Notes: a model not told the origin generated them from the letters alone. A stretch of DNA of 64,000 bases from Brevibacillus brevis (GCF_031583145.1 NZ_CP134050.1:5321501-5385500), one strand, 5' to 3'. Shown: positions 1-8,154, counted from the first letter of the stretch. Program-made: numbers and translations.

Positions 1-420
1 GCTGAGCAGCCCTTGGGCATATCCGGACCATCCGCTCGCGACCGCCGCTGCCGCTACCCCGTACTCCAAAATCAGATCCCAGCCAATCATCCAGGCGACC
101 AGCTCGCCGAATGCGGCGTAGCTGTAAGTGTAGGCACTGCCCGACACGGGCACGGTAGAGGCGAATTCAGCGTAGCACAGAGCCGCAAAGAAACAGGCGA
201 GTGCGGACAGGACGAACGACAACACGAGGGCCGGTCCCGCGTGCACTGCCGCTGCCACTCCGGTCAAAACGAAGATGCCCGTTCCCACAATCGCGCCTAT
301 CCCAAGCATGGTCAAGTCAAACGCGCCGAGGGACTTTTTCAGGCCGCCCGTTTTGCTTTCGGACTGTTCCAGCAGCTGCGACGGCAGTTTTTTTCGCAAT
401 AATTGTCGGCTCAAGGGCAT
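1..420 (-). CDS. APC-family amino acid permease, N-terminal part (runs off the left edge)
   Basis: The reverse strand opens with ATG at 420-418 behind a GGAGG ribosome site at about 432-436 and stays open for 140 codons to the window edge. The protein starts with a short polar tail followed by a first membrane helix containing GIGAIVGTGIF, the unwound helix-1 signature of the amino acid-polyamine-organocation (APC) superfamily. At least three more hydrophobic stretches follow, with YAEFASTVPVSGSAYTYSY typical of the cationic amino acid transporter/YfnA branch. It should import amino acids across the cytoplasmic membrane; the substrate cannot be told from this part. Only the first third of a usual 460-480 residue protein is present because of the window boundary, not because of any break. 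GC and codon use match the chromosome rather than the AT-rich stretch that begins just upstream of its start. Confidence 0.9.
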   Translation of the reverse strand, partial: MPLSRQLLRKKLPSQLLEQSESKTGGLKKSLGAFDLTMLGIGAIVGTGIFVLTGVAAAVHAGPALVLSFVLSALACFFAALCYAEFASTVPVSGSAYTYSYAAFGELVAWMIGWDLILEYGVAAAAVASGWSGYAQGLLS

Positions 421-779
421 AGGATCCGTACCTCCATAAATGGCCGTAGTTTGCAACGCTTCCAGCGGAAACACTTTGAAAGTTGATCCAATGCCGGAAT
501 ATGTATACATAGCGTGCCCACTGCCGCTATACAGCTATGCAAAACGTTCGCAGCCCAAGCGGCACACGGTTGTTCAGTGATAATAAAGTTTTCGACCGGA
601 ACTCCAAATGGTACAAGGAGTCCCTTTAAAAATTAGTTTTAGACTATACCTCAGAACGAAGTTATTCACGGCTCTAAACTGAATAATAAAGTTGTAGACT
701 GGCAGCTGAGTTAAGCTATCGGGCAGGATACTGACAATCCTAATCGAATGTTAAAAAAAGGGATTCAAGGAGGGGACTA
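421..779. other. Intergenic, no gene recognised; two related short repeats
   Basis: No open frame with a ribosome site was found. Base composition drops to AT-rich within this stretch. It contains two related sequences about 100 bp apart, TAATAAAGTTTTCGACCGG (582-600) and TAATAAAGTTGTAGACTGG (684-702). The second is the left copy of an inverted repeat whose partner lies at 4104-4125. Nothing else recognisable. Confidence 0.6.
682..703 (+). repeat. Left copy of a ~20-bp inverted repeat bounding the AT-rich island
   Basis: AATAATAAAGTTGTAGACTG at 682-701 recurs exactly, in reverse complement, at 4106-4125. The two copies lie at the edges of the AT-rich segment and point inward. Flanking bases outside the two copies do not match, so no target duplication is visible. 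It may be a mobile-element terminus or a dispersed intergenic repeat. Confidence 0.7.
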
Positions 780-905
780 ATGGCAACGCAGGTTCAATCT
801 GAACATGGTGCTTGTAGAGTTCTAACTAACTTAGGGAAATACCAAGATTCAAAACATCTTCATTTTCATGTGTTTTTCGGAGAACCATTACAAAAAGAAC
901 GTTAA
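780..905 (+). pseudogene. C-terminal remnant of a HIT (histidine triad) family protein
   Basis: A 41-residue frame starts at ATG 780 and stops at 903-905; the frame is open upstream only back to a stop at 741. Its end reads NLGKYQDSKHLHFHVFFGE, which contains the HxHxH histidine-triad active site (HLHFH) of HIT nucleotide hydrolases/transferases. Whole HIT proteins are about 110-140 residues and have the substrate-binding strands and helix upstream, which are absent here. The frame therefore looks like the 3' end of a truncated gene rather than a complete protein. A GGAGG-like sequence (AAGGAGGGG, 767-775) precedes the ATG, so a short peptide could still be translated. It lies at the left end of the AT-rich island and its stop codon is embedded in a repeated hairpin element. 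Confidence 0.6.
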
Positions 906-982
906 ACTAACGGGTTCGATAGTTGATCAAACACAAAGATGGGCTGCCGGTGATAATTCGGCAGCCTTTGTTAAACTAAGGT
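901..982 (+). repeat. Dispersed hairpin element, copy 1
   Basis: The segment starts with GTTAAACTAACGGGTTCGAT, has a central hairpin (GGCTGCCG at about 940-947 pairing with CGGCAGCC at about 957-966) and ends with TTTGTTAAACTAAGG. A second copy with the same layout is at 2511-2605 and a fragment at 4080-4092. Copies 1 and 2 both start at or just after a stop codon, so they may act as terminators. The hairpin is followed by TTTGTT rather than a long T run. Confidence 0.65.
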
Positions 983-1397
983 GCAAGTTAATTTTAACAG
1001 TGAAACTAACTGAGTAGAGATAAAAAGTAAGCCCTGCAAAAAGGTTTGTTAAAAAAGCTGTGCCCTACTGCTAATATAATAAACAACCGACAAAATTACT
1101 GAAATAGACAGGCTGGTGCAACAACCATAAAAGTACTAATCTCCCATACGTTCTACCCATAAAGGGTGCGACAATCTGTGATGCACCGTGGTGGTCGAAG
1201 TCAGACTAACAGGTGGGCTCAAGGCATATCGTATAAAAACTAAGATGTTGAATTACTTACACTATACAAATTTTCGGAAAGACAGAAACAAATACTCCAC
1301 CGCAAGCGTCTAAGAAAAAGATTTAACCATATTTCACAAAAAATGTGAATGACTTTGAGTAACCATTCTTATGAGAATCAAGGAGGTTTATGGAAAA
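906..1397. other. Long AT-rich intergenic region without a recognised gene
   Basis: After the hairpin repeat (to 982) there is about 400 bp of AT-rich sequence with stops in all frames. A short more GC-rich patch around 1140-1230 has local dyads but no coding potential or RNA family that I recognise. The ribosome site of the next gene (AGGAGG, 1381-1386) is at the end. No convincing sigma-A promoter was identified. Confidence 0.5.
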
Positions 1398-2507
1398 GTG
1401 AAGATAAAATTAATGACTTTGATTACATTCTTAACATTAACACTCTTTTCATCGTCAGCTACTGCCGCAACATTTTCAGACGTACCAAATGATCATTGGG
1501 CAAAAGATACTATTGAGCGAGCGGTAGATCAAGGGATCATAAAAGGATATCCGGGTAACCGCTTTGCACCAGATGAACATGTATCAGTTGCCGCCTTTTT
1601 TACCATGTTGTCCAGAGCCTACCAAGTTCCGATTACTCCTAACAATAAGAAAGTAGAACATTGGGCAGACCCGATTTATGAAGCCATCGAAAAATATCAA
1701 TATCCCTTTTCAAAATTACAGCAAAAGTATATAAATCGTTGGGAATCTAAGTTTCTCTATAGGGATCGGCCGATCACTCGAACTGAAGTAGCAGAAATCA
1801 TTGCAGGGGCAGATGGGGTGAACTATCGCGGGGATTTTGCAATTCATTATATTCTCAGCAAAGGCTACGCAAGCGGAAAACTCAACGGGCAAACGAGCAT
1901 ATTATCCTATCATGGCAAGAGTTTCTTAACTAGAGCAGAAGCGGTAGCATTTATTGAGAAATTAAAAACCAACGGCTTAAAAGAACTTCGGGTTCGTCCT
2001 CAACAACCAAGTGATCCAAAGAAATTACCACCATTACCTGATAATCAGTTCCCTGATCCAAAGGAAGGGTTTCTTCACGAAGTGTTGATGAATTATCCAG
2101 GTTATTATGTTGAACCACTCCATCCAAACGTCAATTCCATGTTTAGGGCTATTCAGCGAGAGATTATCCCTGCCGAAAAAAATGGAGATGATGCAAAACT
2201 CGAACTGATCATCCATTTTGAAGATCTTACAGAGTTTGGTGACGATTTTCATGGTTTTAAGAATGAAGAAGACGTGCGCCTTGGTGGTCTTTCTTCAATT
2301 GTCATTTCTGATTTAGAAAACGACAACGCGGTTCTGATTGCCATAGATACCTTCCGTCAATTTGATATCGAACCCCCTCCTCGTTTTCATGAAATCATCA
2401 AGGAGGTAATGACATCCAAACTGAAAAAAGTAGTTCCGTATAACGGAGGGCAATTTATAATAGTCTATCAAGTAAGTCAGTTAACGATTTCTTTACAGAA
2501 GAAATGA
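1398..2507 (+). CDS. Exported S-layer homology (SLH) domain protein
   Basis: A 369-residue secreted protein. I chose GTG 1398 because AGGAGG (1381-1386) sits 11 nt before it and because the protein then begins with a compact signal peptide (KIKLMTLITFLTLTLF, cleaved near ATAA). An in-frame ATG at 1371 has no ribosome site. Three SLH modules follow at roughly residues 25-75, 85-140 and 145-190 (FSDVPNDHWA, HWADPIYEAIEKY, FAIHYILSKGYASG). In this family they bind pyruvylated secondary cell-wall polymer and hold the protein on the surface. The C-terminal 170 or so residues, including a Pro-rich linker (QPSDPKKLPPLPDNQFPDP), match nothing I recognise. The gene is AT-rich compared with the rest of the window and is followed at once by a repeated hairpin element, which suggests acquired DNA. 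Confidence 0.8.
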   Translation: MKIKLMTLITFLTLTLFSSSATAATFSDVPNDHWAKDTIERAVDQGIIKGYPGNRFAPDEHVSVAAFFTMLSRAYQVPITPNNKKVEHWADPIYEAIEKYQYPFSKLQQKYINRWESKFLYRDRPITRTEVAEIIAGADGVNYRGDFAIHYILSKGYASGKLNGQTSILSYHGKSFLTRAEAVAFIEKLKTNGLKELRVRPQQPSDPKKLPPLPDNQFPDPKEGFLHEVLMNYPGYYVEPLHPNVNSMFRAIQREIIPAEKNGDDAKLELIIHFEDLTEFGDDFHGFKNEEDVRLGGLSSIVISDLENDNAVLIAIDTFRQFDIEPPPRFHEIIKEVMTSKLKKVVPYNGGQFIIVYQVSQLTISLQKK

Positions 2508-2510
2508 ATA

Positions 2511-2605
2511 CGTTAAGCTAACGGGTTCGATAACGCAAACCCACCACGACAAAGCTGCCGCGATGATCGGCAGCTTTGTTACGCTAACGGGCAGTTTAAC
2601 GCAGC
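2511..2605 (+). repeat. Dispersed hairpin element, copy 2
   Basis: This copy begins CGTTAAGCTAACGGGTTCGATA just after the SLH gene stop. Its central stem is AAAGCTGCCG (about 2551-2560) pairing with CGGCAGCTTT (about 2568-2577), and it ends TTTGTTACGCTAACGGGCAG. Layout and flanks match copy 1 at 901-982. The strong stem followed by TTTGTT could terminate the SLH gene transcript. Confidence 0.65.
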
Positions 2606-2694
2606 AAATATTTCGTGCGAAGCACCATCCAGTCTGTTATGTCTAGACTAAGGGCCATCCCCTGAGGTGGCTGTTTTTTATTTAACCTTCTTTC

Positions 2695-2726
2695 TTGACC
2701 TTTACACTAATGTGAAACTTTATAAT
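2695..2726 (+). promoter_or_regulatory. MerR-type promoter/operator for the merR-nmrA pair
   Basis: TTGACC at 2695-2700 and TATAAT at 2721-2726 are separated by 20 bp, longer than the usual 17. The spacer holds a dyad, CAC-TAAT-GTG. An over-long spacer with a central palindrome is the hallmark of promoters that MerR-family proteins twist into activity. It lies 35 bp upstream of a MerR-family gene, so autoregulation is the simplest reading. Confidence 0.7.
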
Positions 2727-2760
2727 AAATGTAGTGCTCCAAATCTGTGAGGTGATCGTT

Positions 2761-3144
2761 TTGAAGATAGGAAAGGTAAGAAAAATAACCGGCGTTAGCG
2801 CCCGGTCGATTCGCTATTATGAGGAGAAAGGATTGATCAAAGCATCTCGTCAAGAAAATAATTACAGGGAATATGACGAAAAGGTGATCGATTCCATAAA
2901 CGCAATTCAACTTTATCTAGGTTTAGGGCTGACAACGGAACAAATTCGAGACATCATCTTCTGCAAATATCCTGAGCAGCAGGAGCATAAAGATAAGGAC
3001 GTCTATTGTGAGGAATTACTGCTTATGTATCAGTCGAAAATGCATGAGATCAACCAAAAAATAGCTGCATTAACCGAAGCGAAGTTCAATTTGGCCGAAA
3101 AAATCAATCAGATGGTACAAAAACGGGAGGAGGAAAACGGGTGA
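2761..3144 (+). CDS. MerR family transcriptional regulator
   Basis: A 127-residue DNA-binding protein. TTG 2761 was chosen because GAGGTGATC lies just upstream and translation then begins MKIGKVRKITGVSARSIRYYE, the standard MerR winged-helix start. Upstream in-frame codons lack a ribosome site. Residues 1-70 form the HTH_MerR domain (ITGVSARSIRYYEEKGLI). Residues 80-127 form the dimerising coiled coil. Two cysteines (in IFCKYP and DVYCEEL) sit where some family members sense thiols or metals, but there is no recognised metal-binding triad. Its last codons overlap the start of the next gene, so the two are one operon, and an over-long promoter of the kind MerR proteins control precedes it. The inducer is unknown; an electrophile or redox signal would fit the partner gene. 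Confidence 0.88.
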   Translation: MKIGKVRKITGVSARSIRYYEEKGLIKASRQENNYREYDEKVIDSINAIQLYLGLGLTTEQIRDIIFCKYPEQQEHKDKDVYCEELLLMYQSKMHEINQKIAALTEAKFNLAEKINQMVQKREEENG

Positions 3145-3971
3145 CTATATTAGTTACAGGGGCAACGGGAACCGTAGGGCGACACGTCGTGGACCAACTT
3201 ATTCAAAAGGGGCAAAAGGTACGTGCATTGACACGTAATCCGCTGCAAGCCAATCTTCCTAATGATGTAGAGGTTGTCGCGGGAGATTTAAGTGATCCAA
3301 GTACGCTAATTTCTGCGTTGGTTGGCATAAGCGGCATGCATTTAATTACAACAGGCGCTGAATATACCCCGTTACAAACGGGTCCAGAAATCGTTGAACT
3401 TGCTGAGAAGGCTGGGGTGCGCAGGGTTACCATTTTATGGAATGGCGAGAAAGGCCCTTTTGAGATGGCAGTTGAGGCAAGTGGTCTGGAGTGGACTCAA
3501 CTTCAAGCCTTTGAATTTATGGCAAATGCACGAAAATGGGCGAACTCAATACGCTCTGAAGGGGTTGTTCGAGATCTGTTTGGAGGATCACGAATTGCTT
3601 CTGTTCATGAAGCGGATATTGGACGGGTCGCAGCGGTTGCACTAACTGAGGAAGGTCATGCAGGTAAAATATATACACTAACGGGTCCTGAGAGTTTGTC
3701 GGTTCAAGATAAAGTCCGGATAATTAGTGAGGTTATCGGACGTGAAATTCAATTTATTGAGAGCTCTGAAGAAGAAGAACGTGAACAGATGAGAAGAATG
3801 GGTGTTCAGGAGGATGCAATTGATTACGTAATTAGTTGGCACCTTAATCCGCCTAAATCTGCTTATACGGTTTTGCCGACAGTTGAGGAAGTAACAGGAC
3901 ACAAGCCGTATACTTTCGCAGAGTGGGTTAAGGAGAATGCAGGACTTTTTATAAATTTGGGTATCTCTTAA
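3141..3971 (+). CDS. NAD(P)-binding NmrA-like oxidoreductase (atypical SDR)
   Basis: A 276-residue cytosolic protein starting at GTG 3141 behind GGGAGGAGG and overlapping the merR stop by 4 nt. The N-terminus (LVTGATGTVGRHVVDQLI) is the GxxGxxG dinucleotide-binding motif of the atypical short-chain dehydrogenase/NmrA group, and LTRNP follows the second strand, where such proteins contact the NADP phosphate. The catalytic Tyr-x3-Lys of classical SDRs is not evident, as is usual for NmrA-type proteins, which act as quinone or azo reductases or as redox sensors. Coupling to a MerR regulator suggests an inducible response to a reactive small molecule. The substrate cannot be read from sequence. 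Composition is AT-rich like its neighbours in the island. Confidence 0.8.
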   Translation: MTILVTGATGTVGRHVVDQLIQKGQKVRALTRNPLQANLPNDVEVVAGDLSDPSTLISALVGISGMHLITTGAEYTPLQTGPEIVELAEKAGVRRVTILWNGEKGPFEMAVEASGLEWTQLQAFEFMANARKWANSIRSEGVVRDLFGGSRIASVHEADIGRVAAVALTEEGHAGKIYTLTGPESLSVQDKVRIISEVIGREIQFIESSEEEEREQMRRMGVQEDAIDYVISWHLNPPKSAYTVLPTVEEVTGHKPYTFAEWVKENAGLFINLGIS

Positions 3972-4079
3972 ATCTATTATCTTTGAGGGAATGAAATAGA
4001 CAAACGTGTCCGAATGCATCGTTGGCAGCGGTGAGGTCAGGGGTTCGTCCGCGCAAGGGGTGAACTTCGAATTGTTCCG

Positions 4080-4092
4080 CTAACGGGTTCGA
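4080..4092 (+). repeat. Fragment of the dispersed hairpin element
   Basis: CTAACGGGTTCGA here is identical to the start of the hairpin elements at 907 and 2518. The central GCTGCC hairpin is not present, so this looks like a decayed or truncated third copy near the right end of the island. Confidence 0.5.
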
Positions 4093-4103
4093 AAGTTCAA
4101 TGA

Positions 4104-4125
4104 GGCAGTCTACAACTTTATTATT
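4104..4125 (-). repeat. Right copy of the ~20-bp inverted repeat bounding the island
   Basis: Read on the minus strand this is AATAATAAAGTTGTAGACTG followed by CC. It matches 682-701 exactly over 20 bases in opposite orientation. Chromosome-like GC content resumes just beyond it with the addA terminator. Confidence 0.7.
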
Positions 4126-4180
4126 TATCTCTGGACAACGATCAGGCGAAAAAAGCCGAAAGAAAAAAGGTGGGTGAAAA

Positions 4181-4212
4181 GCAAAAACGCCAGTCATGAG
4201 CATGACCAGCGT
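4181..4212 (-). terminator. Rho-independent terminator of the sbcDC-addBA operon
   Basis: On the minus strand ACGCTGGTCAT (4212-4202) and ATGACTGGCGT (4197-4187) form an 11-bp stem with two G-U pairs and a 4-nt loop, followed by a T run. It begins 15 nt after the addA stop. Confidence 0.85.
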
Positions 4213-4227
4213 CGCTTTGTTTCATTA

Positions 4228-7200
4228 CTACACGTTTACGGCAAAGCCTCCTGCGAGCAGGTACAAATAGCTGTCGATCTCCCGCTCGGTTTTGGTAATT
4301 TGCCGAATCGCACGGACGTAAAGCTTGATCTGCCCTTCGTACCGTTTGGTAATTTCCGCGATCACAGATGGCGAAGCCTCTTGCGCGATCCAGTCCGTCT
4401 TGAAATCAATCAAGACCAGACGACCGTCTGCATCTTCCAGCAGGCAATCGATCACCCCCTGAACGATCACCTGCTCCCGAGAATCCGGTCCGAGCTCAGG
4501 CTCTACTTCGTAGGCAGGAATCGTCATGGTAAAGGGAAGCTCGCGATGCACAACCTTCGCCTGCTTCATTTTTTGCCCCAACGGATCGGCGAAAAATCGG
4601 GCGATCTGTCCGACGTTGACGGCGCCCACCTGCTCTTCTGTCAAAAAGCGGCGGGCAGCCAGGTCGGCCAGCTGCTCCCGGATGTCCTCTTCGTCCAGCG
4701 GCCTTCCGAGATCGAGGTGCTGCATCAACAAGTGAGTAATGGTACCCTTCTCTGCACCGCTCAGCCGCGCTGAGCTTTTCTCCGTCAAAAACTTCGGTTT
4801 TTCCGTAATGGAAGGCAGAATGACCGGTGAACCGCCCTTTCCCGTCTTCACCTGGCGCTTTAATTCGCTGACCGTCCACTTCGCTGCGACACGCGGAGCA
4901 ATCGGGTGGGGATCGCGCCACCCCAGACTGCGCTCAATCCTTTCCTTCAGCGCAGGATCTGCCTGCCGTTCGGGGATTTCCTCCCGCCTGCTCAGCCGCT
5001 CCCAAATGGCGTCTTGATCGGCATCCGCATTTGTCTGCTCCAGCAGCTCGTCCGCCTTGTAAAAATGGAACGACCACTCGGAATCGTCCGGGACCGACCG
5101 CACCCGGACCATCTCACCCGTTCCCTGCTCCTGGGGGTAGGCTCTGAGCGGTCCTGACAGAGGATGGCGCAGCAGCGCTCTGCCGACCCAATCGAGATAG
5201 CCTTTGGCTCCGATCAAGTCTTCGTCGCTCAAGCGTTCTCCGTCACCTTGCCGGCCCCAATCGGCGACGCTTTTGGCCAAATCCTTGGCAGTGCCGAGCA
5301 GGACCAGCTTCTCTCGTGCACGAGTCAATGCCACGTACAGGACGCGCATCTCCTCTGCGAGCATATCCCGCCTCAGCTGCTGGCGGATGCCCAATGCTGC
5401 GAGGCTCGGATAGCGGAGCTGCAGGGCAGGCTCGAACGCCATCGGACCGAAGCCCAGATCTTTGTGCAGCAAGAACTGGCTCTTGAGATCCATCGTATTG
5501 AATTGCTTGCCCATCCCCGCCACAAACACGACGGGAAACTCGAGGCCTTTGCTCTTGTGGATCGTCATGATGCGGACGACATCTTCGTTTTCTCCGATCG
5601 TACGGGCTTCGCCCAAATCATTGCCGGCTTCCTGAAGCCGGTCGACAAAGCGCAAAAACCGGAACAGCCCCCGGTACGACCCTGCCTCGTATTGACGGGC
5701 GCGATCGTACAAGGCCCGTAGATTGGCCTGGCGCTGCTGACCGTTTTCCAGAGCCGCCACGTAATCCAGATATCCAGTCTCCCGGTACAGGATGGACAGG
5801 AGCTCCGACAAAGCCCTGCGCCGCGCCTGCGTCCGCCATTCCCGCAGCCGAAAGAGAAAGGCGCGCAGCCTTTTCTCCCAGCTGGCCACAATCGGCTGTT
5901 CATCTGCGTACTGGAATACGGCCTGGTGAAACGGACCGGATGTGTATTGAATTCGTATCTGCGCCAGCTCTTCTTCCCTCAGCCCGACGATGGGAGAGCG
6001 GAGGACCGCAGCCAGCGGGATGTCCTGCAGCGGATTGTCGATGACACGCAGCAAGGAGAGCATCGTCTCCACTTCCGTCGCTGCGAAGTAGCCGGCTGTC
6101 TGCTCCGCGTAGACAGGAATCCCCAAAGCGCTCAGCTCCTCCTTCATCGTCTCGCCCCACCCCGAGGTGGCACGCAGCAAAATGACGATGTCGCGGTACG
6201 CTAACGGACGCATCCCTCCAGCCTTCTTGTCGAAGACCAGCAGAGGCCGCTCCCCTTCCCCCGGCTCCATCCAGCGGCGAATGCGGCGCGCGATCAGTCT
6301 CGCCTCCAGCTGGGCCACGCTCGCTTCTTCCACAGCCTCAGCCGCGGGGCCCGGGATGCCTGCTCCTTCCGCATCTTCGCTGCCTTCAGCCGAAGCCGAG
6401 GAGCTTTCCTCAGTATCGCTGCCTTTCCGATCGATCAGATGAACCTCTGCCTGCAAGCGACCTTCCTCGGCATCGGGATAAGAGGCCCGATTGATCAGTT
6501 CGGCCGACGGATCGTAATCAATCTCGCCCACACCAGGGGACATGATCTGACGGAACAGGAAGTTGACCGCATCCACCACTTCCCGCCTGCTGCGGAAGTT
6601 GGCGGCAAGATCGATGCGCAGTCCCGCCGGTTTGGAAGTGCCTTCACCTCCTGCGCCTTCTGCGGAAAGGATTTGATCCAGGCTCTCGAGTGCTCCATCC
6701 GTATCGTTACCCTGAAGCGGCGTTTTGCCTTCCGCCGCCAATCCGCCCTCTCCGTCCTTTTGGTAGGTGAGATACTTTTCCAGAAACAGCTTGGGCTCCG
6801 CGAGACGGAAGCGGTAAATGCTCTGCTTGACGTCTCCAACCATGAAACGGTTGGCTGCGCCATTCGTATCGACGTCGCGCGAGACCATCTGCAGCAGTGT
6901 CTCCTGCACCAGATTAATGTCCTGATACTCGTCCACCAACACCTCGGCGAATTGTTCACGAAGTTGCATGGACACCGCCGACGGTTCGATGGTCCCGTCC
7001 TCCCGCTTTTGCGTCAGCACGCGAAGGGCGAGGTGCTCCAAATCGCCGAAGTCGACAATCGATCGGGAGCGCTTCTCCTGCTGGAACGCCTCCGCAAACT
7101 CGGTCACCAGACGGGAGAGTGTGCGCATGTGCGGCGCCAGCGCGTGCAAATCCGCCACGTATTGCTCCGCAGACATGGAAAAGTACTGCTCGGCGAGCTC

Positions 7201-8154
7201 GGACAGCGCTTTTTTCACACTGTTGCGCAGCTCCTGAACCTGCTCCTTGACATCCGGATCCGTCCCTTTCACGGGAGGCAGTTTGGCGAAAACCACTCCA
7301 TGCACCGCTTGGCACGCTGCTTCCCAGCCAACCCGGCATGCCTGGTTCGCCAGCCCCAGCGCAGTCGCCTCTGCCTCCAGCAGCGGCAAATAGGCGGCAG
7401 GGCCTTCCGGCGACGCAGCGAGGATGACAGCACGGCGCATTTTTCCTTCCAGTCCCGCCAGCTCCAGCTCCAGCGAACGGAGCACGCTTTGCGCCCATTT
7501 CAGCTCATCCAGGCTGTCTTTGCCGGCAGCGGCAAACATGTCCGCCGCTTCCTCCAGCCAGCGGGCCGGTTCCGGATGGCTTCGCGAAAACTCGTACAGC
7601 CTGAGAAGCAATGTCGCCAAAATCTGGTCGTCCTGTCCGTCCAGCATGACATCTGCCAATGCGCGGAAGTCGGCGTCGTCCTGGTACCAGCCCTCGAGCT
7701 GCTCTTCGAGGACATCCTGCCTCAGGAGCTCCCCCTCGAGCTGATCGGCGATGCGGAAATCCGGATCGAGATCGATCAAGTAGTAATACTGCCGCAAAAT
7801 ACCCAGGCAAAACGAGTGCAGGGTCGTAATGGTGGCACGTTGCAGGAGCGCCAGCTGCCGGCGCAAATGGGCGGAATGCGGGTCTTCCTTCAATGCTTTT
7901 CGCAAGGCATCGCCGATCCGGTGCCGCATTTCCGCCGCTGCGGCATTCGTAAAGGTCACCACCAGAAGCTGATCCACGCCGATCGGCTCCGTCTCATCCA
8001 TGATCCGGCGGATGATTCGCTCTACCAGGACAGATGTTTTTCCGGAGCCGGCGGCCGCAGCCACGAGCAGATTGTTTCCCCTGCGCGTGATCGCCTGCCA
8101 CTGTTCGTCTGTCCACTGCTCAGGCTTGGCCGGTGCGAGCTGTACGGTCGTCAT
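4228..8154 (-). CDS. addA: ATP-dependent helicase/nuclease subunit A (AddA)
   Basis: A 1308-residue helicase-nuclease that, with AddB, resects double-strand breaks up to Chi and loads RecA. The start is ATG 8154 behind a GGAGAGGAGG-type site; the longer frame upstream belongs to addB. UvrD-type motifs are clear: VAAAAGSGKTSVLVER (Walker A, residues 31-46), VVTFTNAAAAEMRHR, VLVDEYQDIN (Walker B), GDVKQSIYRFR, IMTIHKSKGLEFPVVF and YVALTRAREKLVL. The C-terminal RecB-type nuclease domain keeps LVLIDFKTDWI. The protein is some 70-80 residues longer than B. subtilis AddA; the excess seems to lie in low-complexity Ser/Glu/Gly/Ala-rich stretches at about residues 515-545 and 590-635. It is last in the sbcD-sbcC-addB-addA operon and is followed by a terminator. 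Confidence 0.97.
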   Translation of the reverse strand: MTTVQLAPAKPEQWTDEQWQAITRRGNNLLVAAAAGSGKTSVLVERIIRRIMDETEPIGVDQLLVVTFTNAAAAEMRHRIGDALRKALKEDPHSAHLRRQLALLQRATITTLHSFCLGILRQYYYLIDLDPDFRIADQLEGELLRQDVLEEQLEGWYQDDADFRALADVMLDGQDDQILATLLLRLYEFSRSHPEPARWLEEAADMFAAAGKDSLDELKWAQSVLRSLELELAGLEGKMRRAVILAASPEGPAAYLPLLEAEATALGLANQACRVGWEAACQAVHGVVFAKLPPVKGTDPDVKEQVQELRNSVKKALSELAEQYFSMSAEQYVADLHALAPHMRTLSRLVTEFAEAFQQEKRSRSIVDFGDLEHLALRVLTQKREDGTIEPSAVSMQLREQFAEVLVDEYQDINLVQETLLQMVSRDVDTNGAANRFMVGDVKQSIYRFRLAEPKLFLEKYLTYQKDGEGGLAAEGKTPLQGNDTDGALESLDQILSAEGAGGEGTSKPAGLRIDLAANFRSRREVVDAVNFLFRQIMSPGVGEIDYDPSAELINRASYPDAEEGRLQAEVHLIDRKGSDTEESSSASAEGSEDAEGAGIPGPAAEAVEEASVAQLEARLIARRIRRWMEPGEGERPLLVFDKKAGGMRPLAYRDIVILLRATSGWGETMKEELSALGIPVYAEQTAGYFAATEVETMLSLLRVIDNPLQDIPLAAVLRSPIVGLREEELAQIRIQYTSGPFHQAVFQYADEQPIVASWEKRLRAFLFRLREWRTQARRRALSELLSILYRETGYLDYVAALENGQQRQANLRALYDRARQYEAGSYRGLFRFLRFVDRLQEAGNDLGEARTIGENEDVVRIMTIHKSKGLEFPVVFVAGMGKQFNTMDLKSQFLLHKDLGFGPMAFEPALQLRYPSLAALGIRQQLRRDMLAEEMRVLYVALTRAREKLVLLGTAKDLAKSVADWGRQGDGERLSDEDLIGAKGYLDWVGRALLRHPLSGPLRAYPQEQGTGEMVRVRSVPDDSEWSFHFYKADELLEQTNADADQDAIWERLSRREEIPERQADPALKERIERSLGWRDPHPIAPRVAAKWTVSELKRQVKTGKGGSPVILPSITEKPKFLTEKSSARLSGAEKGTITHLLMQHLDLGRPLDEEDIREQLADLAARRFLTEEQVGAVNVGQIARFFADPLGQKMKQAKVVHRELPFTMTIPAYEVEPELGPDSREQVIVQGVIDCLLEDADGRLVLIDFKTDWIAQEASPSVIAEITKRYEGQIKLYVRAIRQITKTEREIDSYLYLLAGGFAVNV

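Noticed and set aside
1080..1260. Possible remnant of an insertion sequence end or non-coding RNA in the AT-rich intergenic region
   Set aside because: There is some local structure and a GC-richer patch, but no transposase fragment and no RNA family I can identify.
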